64,000 nucleotides of DNA from Punica granatum (taxonomy: Eukaryota; Streptophyta; Magnoliopsida; Myrtales; Lythraceae): assembly GCF_007655135.1 (NCBI RefSeq), contig NC_045130.1, positions 18,295,363 through 18,359,362 of the forward strand. The letters are read 5' to 3'. Shown piece by piece: positions 38,595 through 50,385 of this stretch. The notes under the pieces are model-generated. The model had not been told where the DNA came from. It did no database searches and worked only from the letters and a program-made list of their open reading frames with translations. Numbering within the stretch: the stretch's first letter is position 1; each line of letters begins with the position of its first letter. A program made the translations under genes and the position numbers.

Positions 38595-40269
38595 TGTTGG
38601 GAATTGGTGTATGCCCTAGAGGCAATCTATAATCAGTTCTGTAATATGATATCTATTTCATTATATTACGAGGCATATCTGTTATTGTGTAGATTGCGCT
38701 AAATATGATTTTACACAATAATGTCCTTGGAATAGTAGGTTCAATAGGCATCAAGTGTGACTTGATTGTGAGATCCTATAATTACTGAACATTATTCCTA
38801 AATGTCCATAGTCAAAGTATTATCGTTAATTAGGACAACGGTAATACGGTTAGACTAGTGTGAGTGTTGATTGATGACCAAATCTCATAGGTCATGGATA
38901 TGGAGATATCAAATCACACCACATGTATACATTAAGAGTAATGTGTATTGGACTGACCCGCCATGAGATTGCTACATGGGTTGTTACGTGACTGTCATTA
39001 GCATATCTCAAAGTGACTATAGTGTAATGGTCCTTTGACTTGAGGTCACCATGGATTCCTACGTGTAATGTCGTATATTTTGATACTGTCAAACGCCACC
39101 GTAACTGGCTGGTTATAAAGATAGTTATTGGGTATGCCACAAAGCATGGAAAAGAATGTGAGTGACCAAGATAGGATTTGTCCCTCCTACGAAACGGGAG
39201 CGATATCTCACGGCCACTTGGTGGTTAAGTCTAAAAGTGTATGCATACCCAAATGAGTCGATATAACGATATCGAGCTCATTTGTTCTGATAGACTTAAC
39301 CGGTAAACCAAGAAAGAGAGATATTGAGCCATACAAGGATGTCATCGACCATGCCTTGGGCTCAATAGAGATATAGGGGACAATGGATTATATTACACGG
39401 TAATATAGGTCACGAGGTTCGTCGAGAAATTGACTTTCCGATTACTTGAGTAACAGTGATGCATTGCTAGATGCCGCTCACTGTTTGTAATATTAAAATA
39501 GAGATTTCGATATTACTATCAACGTAATTGGGAACCTACAGGGTCACACACTACGACTAACTTGACGAGATATTTTGAAACAACAAAATTGTCTAATAAA
39601 GATTAGATGATTTATGGTGCGACCGATTAATCGGATATTTAATGAGATTAAATTTGCCGATTAATTAGACCCGATTTATTAGATTTAATGGTGTGCTAAG
39701 TGGTTATTTTTATGGAACCACTTGGAGCCAATTATAGAAAGAAACATGGGCCAATTGTATGATAACACTTAGCTATACACATGGACTAATTAAATGATGT
39801 CACCTAGACTTACACATGTCACTTGGAGCCTTGATTCTTCTTAATCCCACATCGGTGGGGCTTTGAATTTGTCTTCCCCATATTGCTTATAAAAGGGGCA
39901 GCATGCATGTTTAGATATAAGAGATATATATACATGTATATGGGTGTACGTGTATAAGTGTAAGGAAATTCAAGTTGAATTGTTCAATTTGAATTAATCC
40001 TACTAGTCTAATAAATTTCGGGTGTCGCATCGGGGTGTTTCTTTCGAGTGTTGGTCGCTAGCACCGCCGATCTCGAAAACTCGTCGACAAAGTCGGTGTG
40101 GATACCAGTAGAGGCGTCACGCGTGGGACGCTCGGTCGACAACTTTAAATATTCCAGGTACGCTTTTATTTACTCTTACTCTTCTAGTAGGTCTTGGAAT
40201 TAGTTTCACGGGTATGAAATTTTGAATTTCTGTTCCTTTTCGCTTCCGTTGCGCCCCGTGGAACTAGCA
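38595..40269 (+). repeat. Copia LTR 4 (shared, internal)
   Basis: 1675 bp with the same three variants as LTR 3, plus a private GAGAGATATTG (others GAGAAATATTG) near 39320. Confidence 0.95.
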
Positions 40270-40271
40270 AT

Positions 40272-40284
40272 TGGTATCAGAGCC
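40272..40284 (+). other. Primer binding site, copy 4
   Basis: TGGTATCAGAGCC is a 13-nt match to initiator tRNA-Met, the longest of the four copies. Confidence 0.85.
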
Positions 40285-40970
40285 TAGCTAGTTAGAATCT
40301 GAGTAGATAATAGCATAAAATATGATTTTATGCTTGGTACTGGTATGATTATGTTTGATATTTGCGGTGCATGACTGTTAGACATGGACTATGTCCTAGT
40401 TGTGTTAGTATAATAGTTATACGTGTGGACTATTATGTAATAGTTACATAATAGTGTATAGTGAGATCGATTAAATGTTAATCAAATCCCTCAAAATATT
40501 AAGTCCATATCCTTCCACCGTGTAACGCTCGTCAAGACCAAGATCGATGAGTGTGTAGACCTTGCCTTCGCAGGATGCCCTTATCTATCCTAGTAAGACG
40601 TTGTGTTTACCAGTGGGTCGGACTTAACTGAGCAAGCCTAATAGGATTAGGAGTTCAGAGGCATGTAGTTGGGCATCGATCTATAAGATAGATTTGAATA
40701 AGGAGTTATTCACCCAACTAATCAAGAGTTGCATGTGATGCAATTGGGAAAGTGAGTTCCCTACCTAAATAGCCAGTTCTGGGTGAATCAGCCCTCGCTG
40801 ACTCAGAGCTTGGTGAGATATGGATCTTGAGCTACTATGAGAATGATATTCTCTGAATCAATGTTGAGGGTCATTGATTTGATATAAATAGTGGGAGCAA
40901 TATTTATAAAGTCCTCATTAAATATTGTTGTGTCATAATACTTATTTTGTATATTTCTATGGTAGTTACC

Positions 40971-43900
40971 ATGGCAGGGAGCACTTCTAGTACTTTCTGT
41001 TTGCGATCCGTCCTTGATAAGGACAAACTGTCAGGGAATAATTTCCTTGGTTGGTATCGAAACTTGAGAATTGTTCTCACCCAAGAAAAGAAACTATATG
41101 TCTTAGAGCAACCTCTTCTTGCGCCACCGCCTGACGATGCCCCCCAAGCTGAGAAAGATGCTTATAGTAAGCATCATGATGATGCCGTAAACGTTGGATG
41201 TCTCATGTTAGTCACCATGGACTCGGAGCTTCAGAAGCAACACGAGAACATGAAGGCGTACGATATGATCGTGCATCTCAGGCAGCTCTATCAAGAGCAG
41301 GCCCGACATGAGAGATTCGAGATCTCTAAAGCACTTTTTCAGGCAAGGTTGATTGAGGGTAGCCCGGTGGGTCTTCATGTACTCAAGATGATTGGGTACG
41401 TTGAGACTCTGGGAAGACTGGGATTTCCTCTTGGTCAAGAGTTGGCCACAGATTTAGTCCTACAGTCGCTGCCCAGCAGTTATAGTCAGTTCATTATGAG
41501 CTATAATATGAATGATTACAATAAACCATTGCCTGAACTGCTTAGCATGTTGAGAACAGCTGAGCATGATATCAGCAAGGGGACGTCCGTTCTAATGGTC
41601 CAAGGGACCAAAAGAAAGGGCAAGAGCAAGAGTAAAGGCAAGAAGGCTAAAGGTGCATCCAATTTTGACTTGGGTGCGTTGAAGCCTAAAGCCAAGGTGG
41701 CGAAGAATGATTACTGCTTCCATTGTGGCAACACTGGACATTGGAAGCGGAATTGTAAGATATACCTAGAAGAGTTGAAGAAGAAGAAGGGAAGTGAGAC
41801 TTCCACTTCAGGTATCCATGTTATAGAGATTAATGTATCTACTACTTCTACATCTTGGGTATTAGATACCGGATGTGGTGCTCATATTTGTGGAAATATG
41901 CAGGACCTAAAGGACAGTAGATCGTTGACAAAGGGCGAGGTGGACCTACGAGTTGGAAATGGAGCAAGAGTTGCTACATTAACTGTAGGGACTTATCACC
42001 TAGTTTTGCCTACTGGGCTTGTATTAGATCTTAACGACTGTTATTATGTACCTGCTATTAGTAGAAACATAATATCTGTTTCTTGTTTGGACAAGAAGGG
42101 ATTTTGTTTCACTATCAAGAACAAGTGTTGTTCTATGTACATGAATGATGTATATTATGGCAGTGCACATTTAAGTAATGGTCTGTATGTTCTTGATCTA
42201 GATACGCCTATTTATAATGTGGAAACCAAACGGCTCAAATCTAATGATTCGAACCCGACTTACCTCTGGCATTGTCGTTTAGGCCATATTAGCGAGAATC
42301 GCATCTCTAGACTCCATAAGGATGGATTACTGGACTCGTTTGATTTAGAATCGATCGAGACATGCGAACCTTGCTTAATGGGGAAAATGACTAAGGCCCC
42401 TTTTACCGGAAAAGGTGAGCGAGCTAGTGATCTTTTGGCTCTCATACATACCGATGTATGTGGACCAGTGAACAAGCTTGCTAGAGGTGGGTATCTCTAC
42501 TTTATTACATTTACTGATGATTTCAGTAGATTTGGATATGTGTTTTTGATGAAACACAAATCTGAATCCTTTGAAAAGTTCAAAGAATTTAAGAATGAAG
42601 TGGAGAATCAGTTGGGTAAGAGCATTAAAGTTCTTCGATCAGATCGAGGAGGTGAATATTGAGCTATGAGTTCGCTGACTATCTTAAACAGTGTGGGATT
42701 TTATCTCAACTGACTCCACCTGGAACACCACAATGGAATGGTGTAGCTGAGAGGAGGAATCGAACTTTATTAGATATGGTTCGATCTTTGATGAGTCATG
42801 CAAACTTACCTGACTCCTTCTGGGGATATGCTCTACAGACAGCTGCTCTCATATTAAACAATGCTCCGTCGAAATCAGTTGAAAGGACACCATATGAGAT
42901 GTGGTATGGGAAGCGTCCCAAGATGTCTTTTCTAAAAATATGGGGTTGCGAAGCTTATGTGAAGAGATTGTCTTCGGATAAGCTTGGCCCTAAATCGGAC
43001 AAATGTTACTTTGTGGGGTATCCTAAGGAAACTCGAGGATACTATTTCTATAATCCCATCGAGGGCAAAGTGTTTGTCGCTCGAACTGCGGTATTCCTTG
43101 AGAAAGAGTTTCTCTTCAAAGGAACTAGTGGGAGGAAATTAGAACTTGGGGAAGTTCTACCACAAAATGACATTGACCAATCGACGGGCGATGTTGCAGA
43201 ACAAGTACCACAAGTTGTTGTGGCACAATCTTCTGCACAAGTGACACAGGAGCCTCGTAGGTCTGGTAGGATACGTCATGAGCCCGAGAGATATGGATTT
43301 CTCGTGACTCAAGATAATGACGTATTGCTCATAGATAATGATGAGCCTACAACCTATGCGGAAGCCGTAATAGGCTCTGACTCTGAGAAATGGCTGGTGG
43401 CCATGAGATCTGAGATGGAGTCCATGTACACTAACCAAGTATGGACTTTGGTTGATCCACCTGAAGGGGCAAAACCCATTGGGTGTAAGTGGGTCTTCAA
43501 GAAGAAGATTGACATGGACGGTAATGTGATTACCTTTAAGGGCCGACTTGTGGCAAAAGGTTTCAGACAAGTTCATGGTGTTGACTATGACGAAACCTTT
43601 TCCCCGGTAGCTATGCTTAAATCCATCAGGATCTTGCTTGCAATTGCAGCTTATTATGATTATGAGATTTGGCAAATGGATGTCAAAACTGCTTTCCTGA
43701 ACGGGAAGCTCCTCGAGGATGTGTTTATGACACAACCTGAGGGTTTTGTCGATCCACATTGTGCCGGAAAGGTTTGTAAGCTACAACGGTCTATTTATGG
43801 ACTGAAGCAAGCTTCTAGGAGCTGGAATCTTCGTTTTGATGATGCAATCAAAGAGTTTGGTTTCATCAAGAATGAAGATGAACCCTGTGTTTACAAGAAG

Positions 43901-44923
43901 GTTAGTGGGAGCGTAGTAATCTTCCTGGTGTTGTATGTAGACGACATACTTCTGATTGGAAATGACATTCCTTCCCTACAGTCTGTGAAGACTTGGTTGG
44001 GAAGGTGTTTCTCTATGAAGGACTTAGGCGAAGCTACCTACGTGCTAGGTATTAGGATCTATAGAGATAGATCCAAGAGACTGCTTGGCCTAAGTCAGAG
44101 GGCATACATAGATAAAGTGCTTCGGCGATTTAGCATGCAGGATTCTAAGAAAGGGTCGCTGCCTATGTTACATGGCATAAGCCTTTCGAAGGCTCAGTGT
44201 CCTTCTACTCGAGAGGAGAGGGACTGCATGAATAGGATTCCATATGCGTCAGCTATTGGATCCATCATGTATGCTATGTTATGCACTCGATCAGATGTCT
44301 CGTATGCTTTGAGTATGGCGAGTCGATACCAATCAGATCCAGGTGAAAGACACTGGATTGCAGTAAAGAACATCCTTAAGTACTTACGAAGGACTAAGGA
44401 GATGTTTTTGGTATATGGAGGCGAAGAAGAGCTCGTTGTAAGAGGTTACACCGATACTAGTTTCCAGACCGATAAGGACGACAGTAGATCGCAGTCAGGG
44501 TATGTGTTCTGCCTGAATGGAGGTGCTGTGAGTTAGAAGAGTTCCAAACAGGAGACAGTAGCCGATTCTACCACAGAGGCCGAGTATATTGCTGCCTCTA
44601 ACGCTGCAAAAGAGGCCGTTTGGATCAAGAAGTTCGTGACAGAACTTGCTGTGGTTCCTAGCATCGTAGACCCAGTGGATCTCTATTGTGACAACAATGG
44701 AGCCATTGCGCAAGCTAAGGAACCCAGGTCTCACCAGCGATCCAAACATATACTCAGACGCTTCCATCTCATTCGCGAGATCATCGACAGAGGAGATGTG
44801 AAGATATGCAGAATACCAACAGATGAGAATCTCGCAGATCCACTTACGAAGCCTCTTGTGCAGCGCAAGCACGAGGCTCACACTAGATCTATTGGCATTA
44901 GACAGATGCCAGATTGGCTCTAG
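40971..44923 (+). pseudogene. Copia gag-pol copy 4 (frameshift plus nonsense codon)
   Basis: 3953 nt with the same domain order. One T is missing at about 42657 (GAATATTGAG where the others have GAATATTTGAG). This breaks the integrase core just after the second catalytic Asp, and the frame ends at once. Coding resumes in the next frame through the catalytic Glu and RT. A TGG codon in RNase H has become TAG at 44534-44536. Two further private transitions lie nearby: Arg to Cys near 44224 and Ala to Thr near 44456. This is the most decayed copy. Confidence 0.92.
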
Positions 44924-44937
44924 TGCAAGTGGGAGAT

Positions 44938-46612
44938 TGTTGGGAATTGGTGTATGCCCTAGAGGCAATCTATAATCAGTTCTGTAATATGATATCTATT
45001 TCATTATATTACGAGGCATATCTGTTATTGTGTAGATTGCGCTAAATATGATTTTACACAATAATGTCCTTGGAATAGTAGGTTCAATAGGCATCAAGTG
45101 TGACTTGATTGTGAGATCCTATAATTACTGAACATTATTCCTAAATGTCCATAGTCAAAGTATTATCGTTAATTAGGACAACGGTAATACGGTTAGACTA
45201 GTGTGAGTGTTGATTGATGACCAAATCTCATAGGTCATGGATATGGAGATATCAAATCACACCACATGTATACATTAAGAGTAATGTGTATTGGACTGAC
45301 CCGCCATGAGATTGCTACATGGGTTGTTACGTGACTGTCATTAGTATATCTCAAAGTGACTATAGTGTAATGGTCCTTTGACTTGAGGTCACCATGGATT
45401 CCTACGTGTAATGTCGTATATTTTGATACTGTCAAACGCCACCGTAACTGGCTGGTTATAAAGATAGTTATTGGGTATGCCACAAAGCATGGAAAAGAAT
45501 GTGAGTGACCAAGATAGGATTTGTCCCTCCTACAAAACGGGAGCGATATCTCACGGCCACTTGGTGGTTAAGTCTAAAAGTGTATGCATACCCAAATGAG
45601 TCGATATAACGATATCGAGCTCATTTGTTCTGATAGACTTAACCGGTAAACCAAGAAAGAGAAATATTGAGCCATACAAGGATGTCATCGACCATGCCTT
45701 GGGCTCAATAGAGATATAGGGGACAATGGATTATATTACACGGTAATATAGGTCACGAGGTTCGTCGAGAAATTGACTTTCCGATTACTTGAGTAACAGT
45801 GATGCATTGCTAGATGCCGCTCACTGTTTGTAATATTAAAATAGAGATTTCGATATTACTATCAACGTAATTGGGAACCTACAGGGTCACACACTACGAC
45901 TAATTTGACGAGATATTTTGAAACAACAAAATTGTCTAATAAAGATTAAATGATTTATGGTGCGACCGATTAATCGGATATTTAATGAGATTAAATTTGC
46001 CGATTAATTAGACCCGATTTATTAGATTTAATGGTGTGCTAAGTGGTTATTTTTATGGAACCACTTGGAGCCAATTATAGAAAGAAACATGGGCCAATTG
46101 TATGATAACACTTAGCTATACACATGGACTAATTAAATGATGTCACCTAGACTTACACATGTCACTTGGAGCCTTGATTCTTCTTAATCCCACATCGGTG
46201 GGGCTTTGAATTTGTCTTCCCCATATTGCTTATAAAAGGGGCAGCATGCATGTTTAGATATAAGAGATATATATACATGTATATGGGTGTACGTGTATAA
46301 GTGTAAGGAAATTCAAGTTGAATTGTTCAATTTGAATTAATCCTACTAGTCTAATAAATTTCGGGTGTCGCATCGGGGTGTTTCTTTCGAGTGTTGGTCG
46401 CTAGCACCGCCGATCTCGAAAACTCGTCGACAAAGTCGGTGTGGATACCAGTAGAGGCGTCACGCGTGGGACGCTCGGTCGACAACTTTAAATATTCCAG
46501 GTACGCTTTTATTTACTCTTACTCTTCTAGTAGGTCTTGGAATTAGTTTCACGGGTATGAAATTTTGAATTTCTGTTCCTTTTCGCTTCCGTTGCGCCCC
46601 GTGGAACTAGCA
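44938..46612 (+). repeat. Copia LTR 5 (3' outermost), 1675 bp
   Basis: It ends in TAGCA directly before the GGTAG duplication. By eye I see one difference from LTR 1 (ACTAATTTG for ACTAACTTG near 45903). Its TATA box at 46231 points out of the array toward the Gypsy relic, with AATAAA at 46353. Confidence 0.95.
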
Positions 46613-46617
46613 GGTAG
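46613..46617. repeat. Right target-site duplication GGTAG of the Copia array
   Basis: Direct repeat of 19564-19568, immediately after the final CA of LTR 5. Confidence 0.9.
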
Positions 46618-48640
46618 ATGATGGAGAGATTGTGTATGCCAACTTGCCAACTGTTGGAGGAGAAGTCCTTAGGGACTGGTGCCCTACTCCCTGTCCATAG
46701 AGACTAAACCCGAAGTTGATCTTATAGAAGCGCGGAACGAGTTTGATCCAGAGACACCTGAGGTTGATGGAGCGGCACTTTGGGATCTCTTGTCTGACCC
46801 ACCAATTGGAGGAGGCACTACATCAGAGGAATCGGTGAAGAAAGGAGAGTCGCCCCAGTCTGTTAAAGAGTCTTTTAGGTTTGTAAATTTTGCATCCTTT
46901 GGTCCAAAGACCGTGTCTGGTATAAATAAGGGAATTTCGTTTATGATGTTCACGATGCGAAGATAACAACCAAAGAAACGAAATGATGCAAATTTCATTA
47001 AATGAAATTGTTGATTATAATCAGGGTACCCCGGAGGAAAGGAAGGATGGGAAGCCATTACATCAACACTCAAATGGCACGAGAAGGTCTACGCCTGGTC
47101 CTATGCCGACATGCCAGGTAGAGAGATTGTCGAGCACAAGATACTGCTAGACCCAGATGCACGACCTCTCAAGCAGAAAAGGAGAAGGTTAGGCGCAAAG
47201 TGGGCAGACGCAATTAAGGAAGAAATAGAAAAACATATGAAAGCGGGATTCCTAGAAGTGACCTATTCAGACTGGGTCTTCAACATAGTGCCAATGGCCA
47301 AAAAGAATGGAAAAGTCAGAATGTGCGTGGACAATAGGAACCAGAACAAGGCAAGCCCGAAACACGACTTCCCTCTACCACACATCGATCTCCTAGTGGG
47401 CAACGCAGCTAGTGGTCGAATGCCCTACTTCATGGATGGATCCTCGGAATACAGTCAAGTACTACTGGCTAAGGAGGACATGGCAAAAATGACTTTCACC
47501 AGAGAGTGGGGACTGTATTGTTACAGAGTGCAGCCCTTTGGGTCAAAGAATGCAGGCACGACCAACCAGCGGATGGCCCCCGCCCTTCTCCATGACATAA
47601 TCCACAAGGAGGTAGAATTTTATATGGACCATATGATCGTCAAATCTCACGATCGGCTAGGTCATGGAGTAGAACTCGACAAGTTCCTAGCATAGATAGA
47701 GAAGTACAATCTGCACTTCAACCCGCATAAGTGTGTTAGGGGTAACGTCAGGAAAGTTACTCAAGTTCATAGTTAGCAGGAGAGGAATCGAGGTCGACCC
47801 GGGTAAATCTAAAGCTATCTTGGAGATGCCAGAACCTTCCACAGAAAAGGAGATCCAGACTTTCTTAGGTAAGCTGCAATATATTAGCCGGTTCATCTCC
47901 AAGCTGTCGACGGTTTGCGAGCCTAATTTTAAGTTACTCAAGAAGAACCATCCAGTTAATGGAACACGCAATGCAATGAGGCATTCTAGAAGATACGAAA
48001 AATGCAGCGCCACCCGCCTGTGCTTATGCCGCCAAATTCAAAAGAACCATTATTGTTATACCTGTCTGTCAAGGAGGGTTCAAGAGGGGCTATGCTATCG
48101 CATGCTGATGATAAAGCCGCAGTATATGTAATCTACTCTCTCAACAAGAAATTCAATTACCTGGAATTAAGATACGTCCAGATAGAGAAGACTTGTGCAG
48201 TACATTCTCTACATGTCAGATCATGAATTAGTAACCGTATCCAATCCCCAAAAAAATTCCAATCGTTTCACTGGTCTTAGCAACAAGAAAAAGCCGCCAT
48301 TACATGCTGACAAGTAAGGTACTGATCATCTCTCGGCTGAATCTTCTACAGTACCAAGCAGAAAAACTCGCCTTGGTAGGACGACTCGCTAGTTGGCTGC
48401 TCCTGCTGTTGGAACTACATTTGGAGTAGGTCATGCAAAAATCGGTCAAGGGAAGGATGATAACAGGTTACTTGGTAGATCATCCTATCGACTTGGATTC
48501 CCGGATGAACAACTTTCAGTTGTAGAAGTCATAGAAGATTAGGAAATGTTTTTCGTTGGAGCAGTTAACAAAAATGGCAGAGGGGAGCTTCAATTCTTAC
48601 GAGGTCTTCCGTTCCCCAACCCCGCAAAGTTTGCCCTACA
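46618..48640 (+). pseudogene. Relic of a Tat-type Ty3/Gypsy pol
   Basis: Degraded plus-strand pol. 47102-47695 reads ADMPG, KQKRRR, FPLPHID and the RT palm, but the usual YVDD catalytic box is YMDH, and FMDGFSGYNQ is FMDGSSEYSQ. After a stop at 47693 it continues in shifted frames: GVTSGKLL and GIEVDP (47733 onward), then PPVLMPPNS and LYLSVKEG of RNase H (48002-48226). Further downstream come ISRLNLLQYQAEKLALVGRL-like and MFFVGAVNKNGRG-like segments (about 48320-48600). The last resembles a second, archaeal-type RNase H, as found in the Tat lineage. Several stops and frameshifts mean it cannot function. 46618-47100 reads DDGEIVYANL and further unassigned frames and probably belongs to the same relic. 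Confidence 0.8.
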
Positions 48641-50374
48641 AATGAGAGAACTGCTAAACGTTGCAAGGTATTTCTCCTTCCTATTTATCTCATTTATGAA
48701 CAATATTATATGAGAAAATGTTGCCTTTGAACGGCGGGCTTTGTTTGTTTTGGAAAGTGTTCAACATGCCAATATTATATGAGAAAACAGTCAACATTTT
48801 TAATTATCGACATTAATTCTATTTGATCAATAGATTAAACATTTTGAATATCCTATCGTTCTGAGAAATTTTCTCCCTATAATAATTCCTCCACTTTTAG
48901 AAAGCATATTTCTATATGTAATTTATTTATTTCTAAGTAAAGATTCCATTTTGAACTCATGTTCTGTACCGATTGAACTCCTTTCAAAATACTGTACATA
49001 TATAGATATTTGCAGATATATATTGATTATATAACTTCAAACAAAGGTTTCATAAAAGGACCCATCAGTCGAGACATTTTCACGATATCATATGCTAGCT
49101 GGGTGAAAATATCTCGAAAGGGCAAAATTTAGACGTACATAAATATTATTATAAAATATGTCATCTCATGACAATCTGTCAATCACTCGCGACTCAAAGA
49201 CCGCAGAGATTGTCATGTGAACTATTTTCATGTTTTAGCTCATAGCTTAACAACCTCAGAGATTGGTATATTAGAGCTTGACCTTCTTACGGTTCAGAGA
49301 CTGTAGAGAATAATATGCTAAAGCTCGTGACTCAGAGATCATGGAAGCTTGATACAAGAAATAGTTGTGCACATGACTCGAAGATTATTGAGGTACAACG
49401 TATATAAATAATCGTACTATGGCTGAAAGACCACAAAGGCAAGCATGATACGTGGGCCTAATTACAGGATTGGTGACAGGATCCTGAGTTAAGCTCATTT
49501 AAGGGATGTAATAGAGAGTTTTGGCTTGGTAGTCTCGGAATGGAGCTCGTCAAGAAGCACGTTGTGGGCTTTCTTGATCTTCTTAGCGGGCTCAAAGTAC
49601 AAATTCAATTAGCACATTAACGTCGGAAGCTCGTCCAATCTCACACCGACTAGTGGCCTATTCCCATTGGTCGTATTCTACTATATAATGAACTCTAGTC
49701 TTGGAGAACGAATAACGCACTTTGAACTGCCACAAATGCTTTGAGCTATAGGTTTGCCCATTCCTCCTCTCTAAATGCTCTCCAGGGCATCCTTGTTCTC
49801 GGAGTTATTTGTGTGTGACGTTATCCTCTCCTGAATTTTAGGAACTCAATACTTCGTTCATTTACGAGGGGCAAGAGCGGTACTAATAGCACCCAAAGCC
49901 ATGTTCCTACCGCTCTCACTCCGTCTGCATTTCGGTGCCACCAACAAAGAGTTGTTGTCCTTCAACAAATCGAGAGGTTGGGCCTAACGATGCACATGAA
50001 AAATCTCTATAAGGATGACCTAGGTTGTAAATTAAACCATTATTCCTACTAACAAAAAGATTAGGGACATTACACCAAAGTATTGAAGAACCAAATCGGG
50101 AAAATATTCCAAGAGAAGCACTTATGATCATTCGTCCAAAGACTGGACGAGGAAGATGTTCACAGAGTCCCTCTCGCTTTAACAGGAGAAGCCCCTGATC
50201 AATTCGACTGGGAAGATGTTGCTTTAACAGAAGAAGCCCCGATCAATTCGACAAATGCATGAAATGGGAATGAACATGTTGACAACTATTTTTTTTTAAC
50301 TTTAATTTTGTGCATGATCGCTTGGTGTTGATTCTAAGCGTACCATGTTTATTTTTTTCCCAATGTCCCTTTGT
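48641..50374. other. AT-rich region after the Gypsy relic
   Basis: No gene is recognised. Text around 49180-49400 repeats a GACTCNRAGA-NNNTTGAGG-like phrase several times, and a TATATAAATAAT box lies near 49400. The segment 49100-49950 could be the remains of the Gypsy LTR. Around 50152-50251 a short stretch with GCTTTAACAGRAGAAGCCCC is duplicated in tandem. Confidence 0.35.
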
Positions 50375-50385
50375 CTTTTGAATTA

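Larger units (their letters stand above)
19569..46612 (+). mobile_element. Tetrameric Copia LTR retrotransposon array sharing LTRs
   Basis: Order: LTR1, internal 1, LTR2, internal 2, LTR3, internal 3, LTR4, internal 4, LTR5, all in plus orientation. The unit period is 6341-6343 bp. Each LTR begins TGTTGGG and ends TAGCA. Each internal region begins with an initiator-tRNA-Met primer site and ends with a purine-rich AAGTGGGAGA tract before the next LTR. One 5-bp duplication flanks the whole 27,044-bp block. Domain order gag, protease, integrase, RT, RNase H is that of Copia (Ty1) elements. The long LTR and RT sequence suggest the Angela/Tork part of the tree, but I cannot confirm the lineage. 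LTR copies differ at only a handful of positions by eye, so the insertion is recent. Confidence 0.95.
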
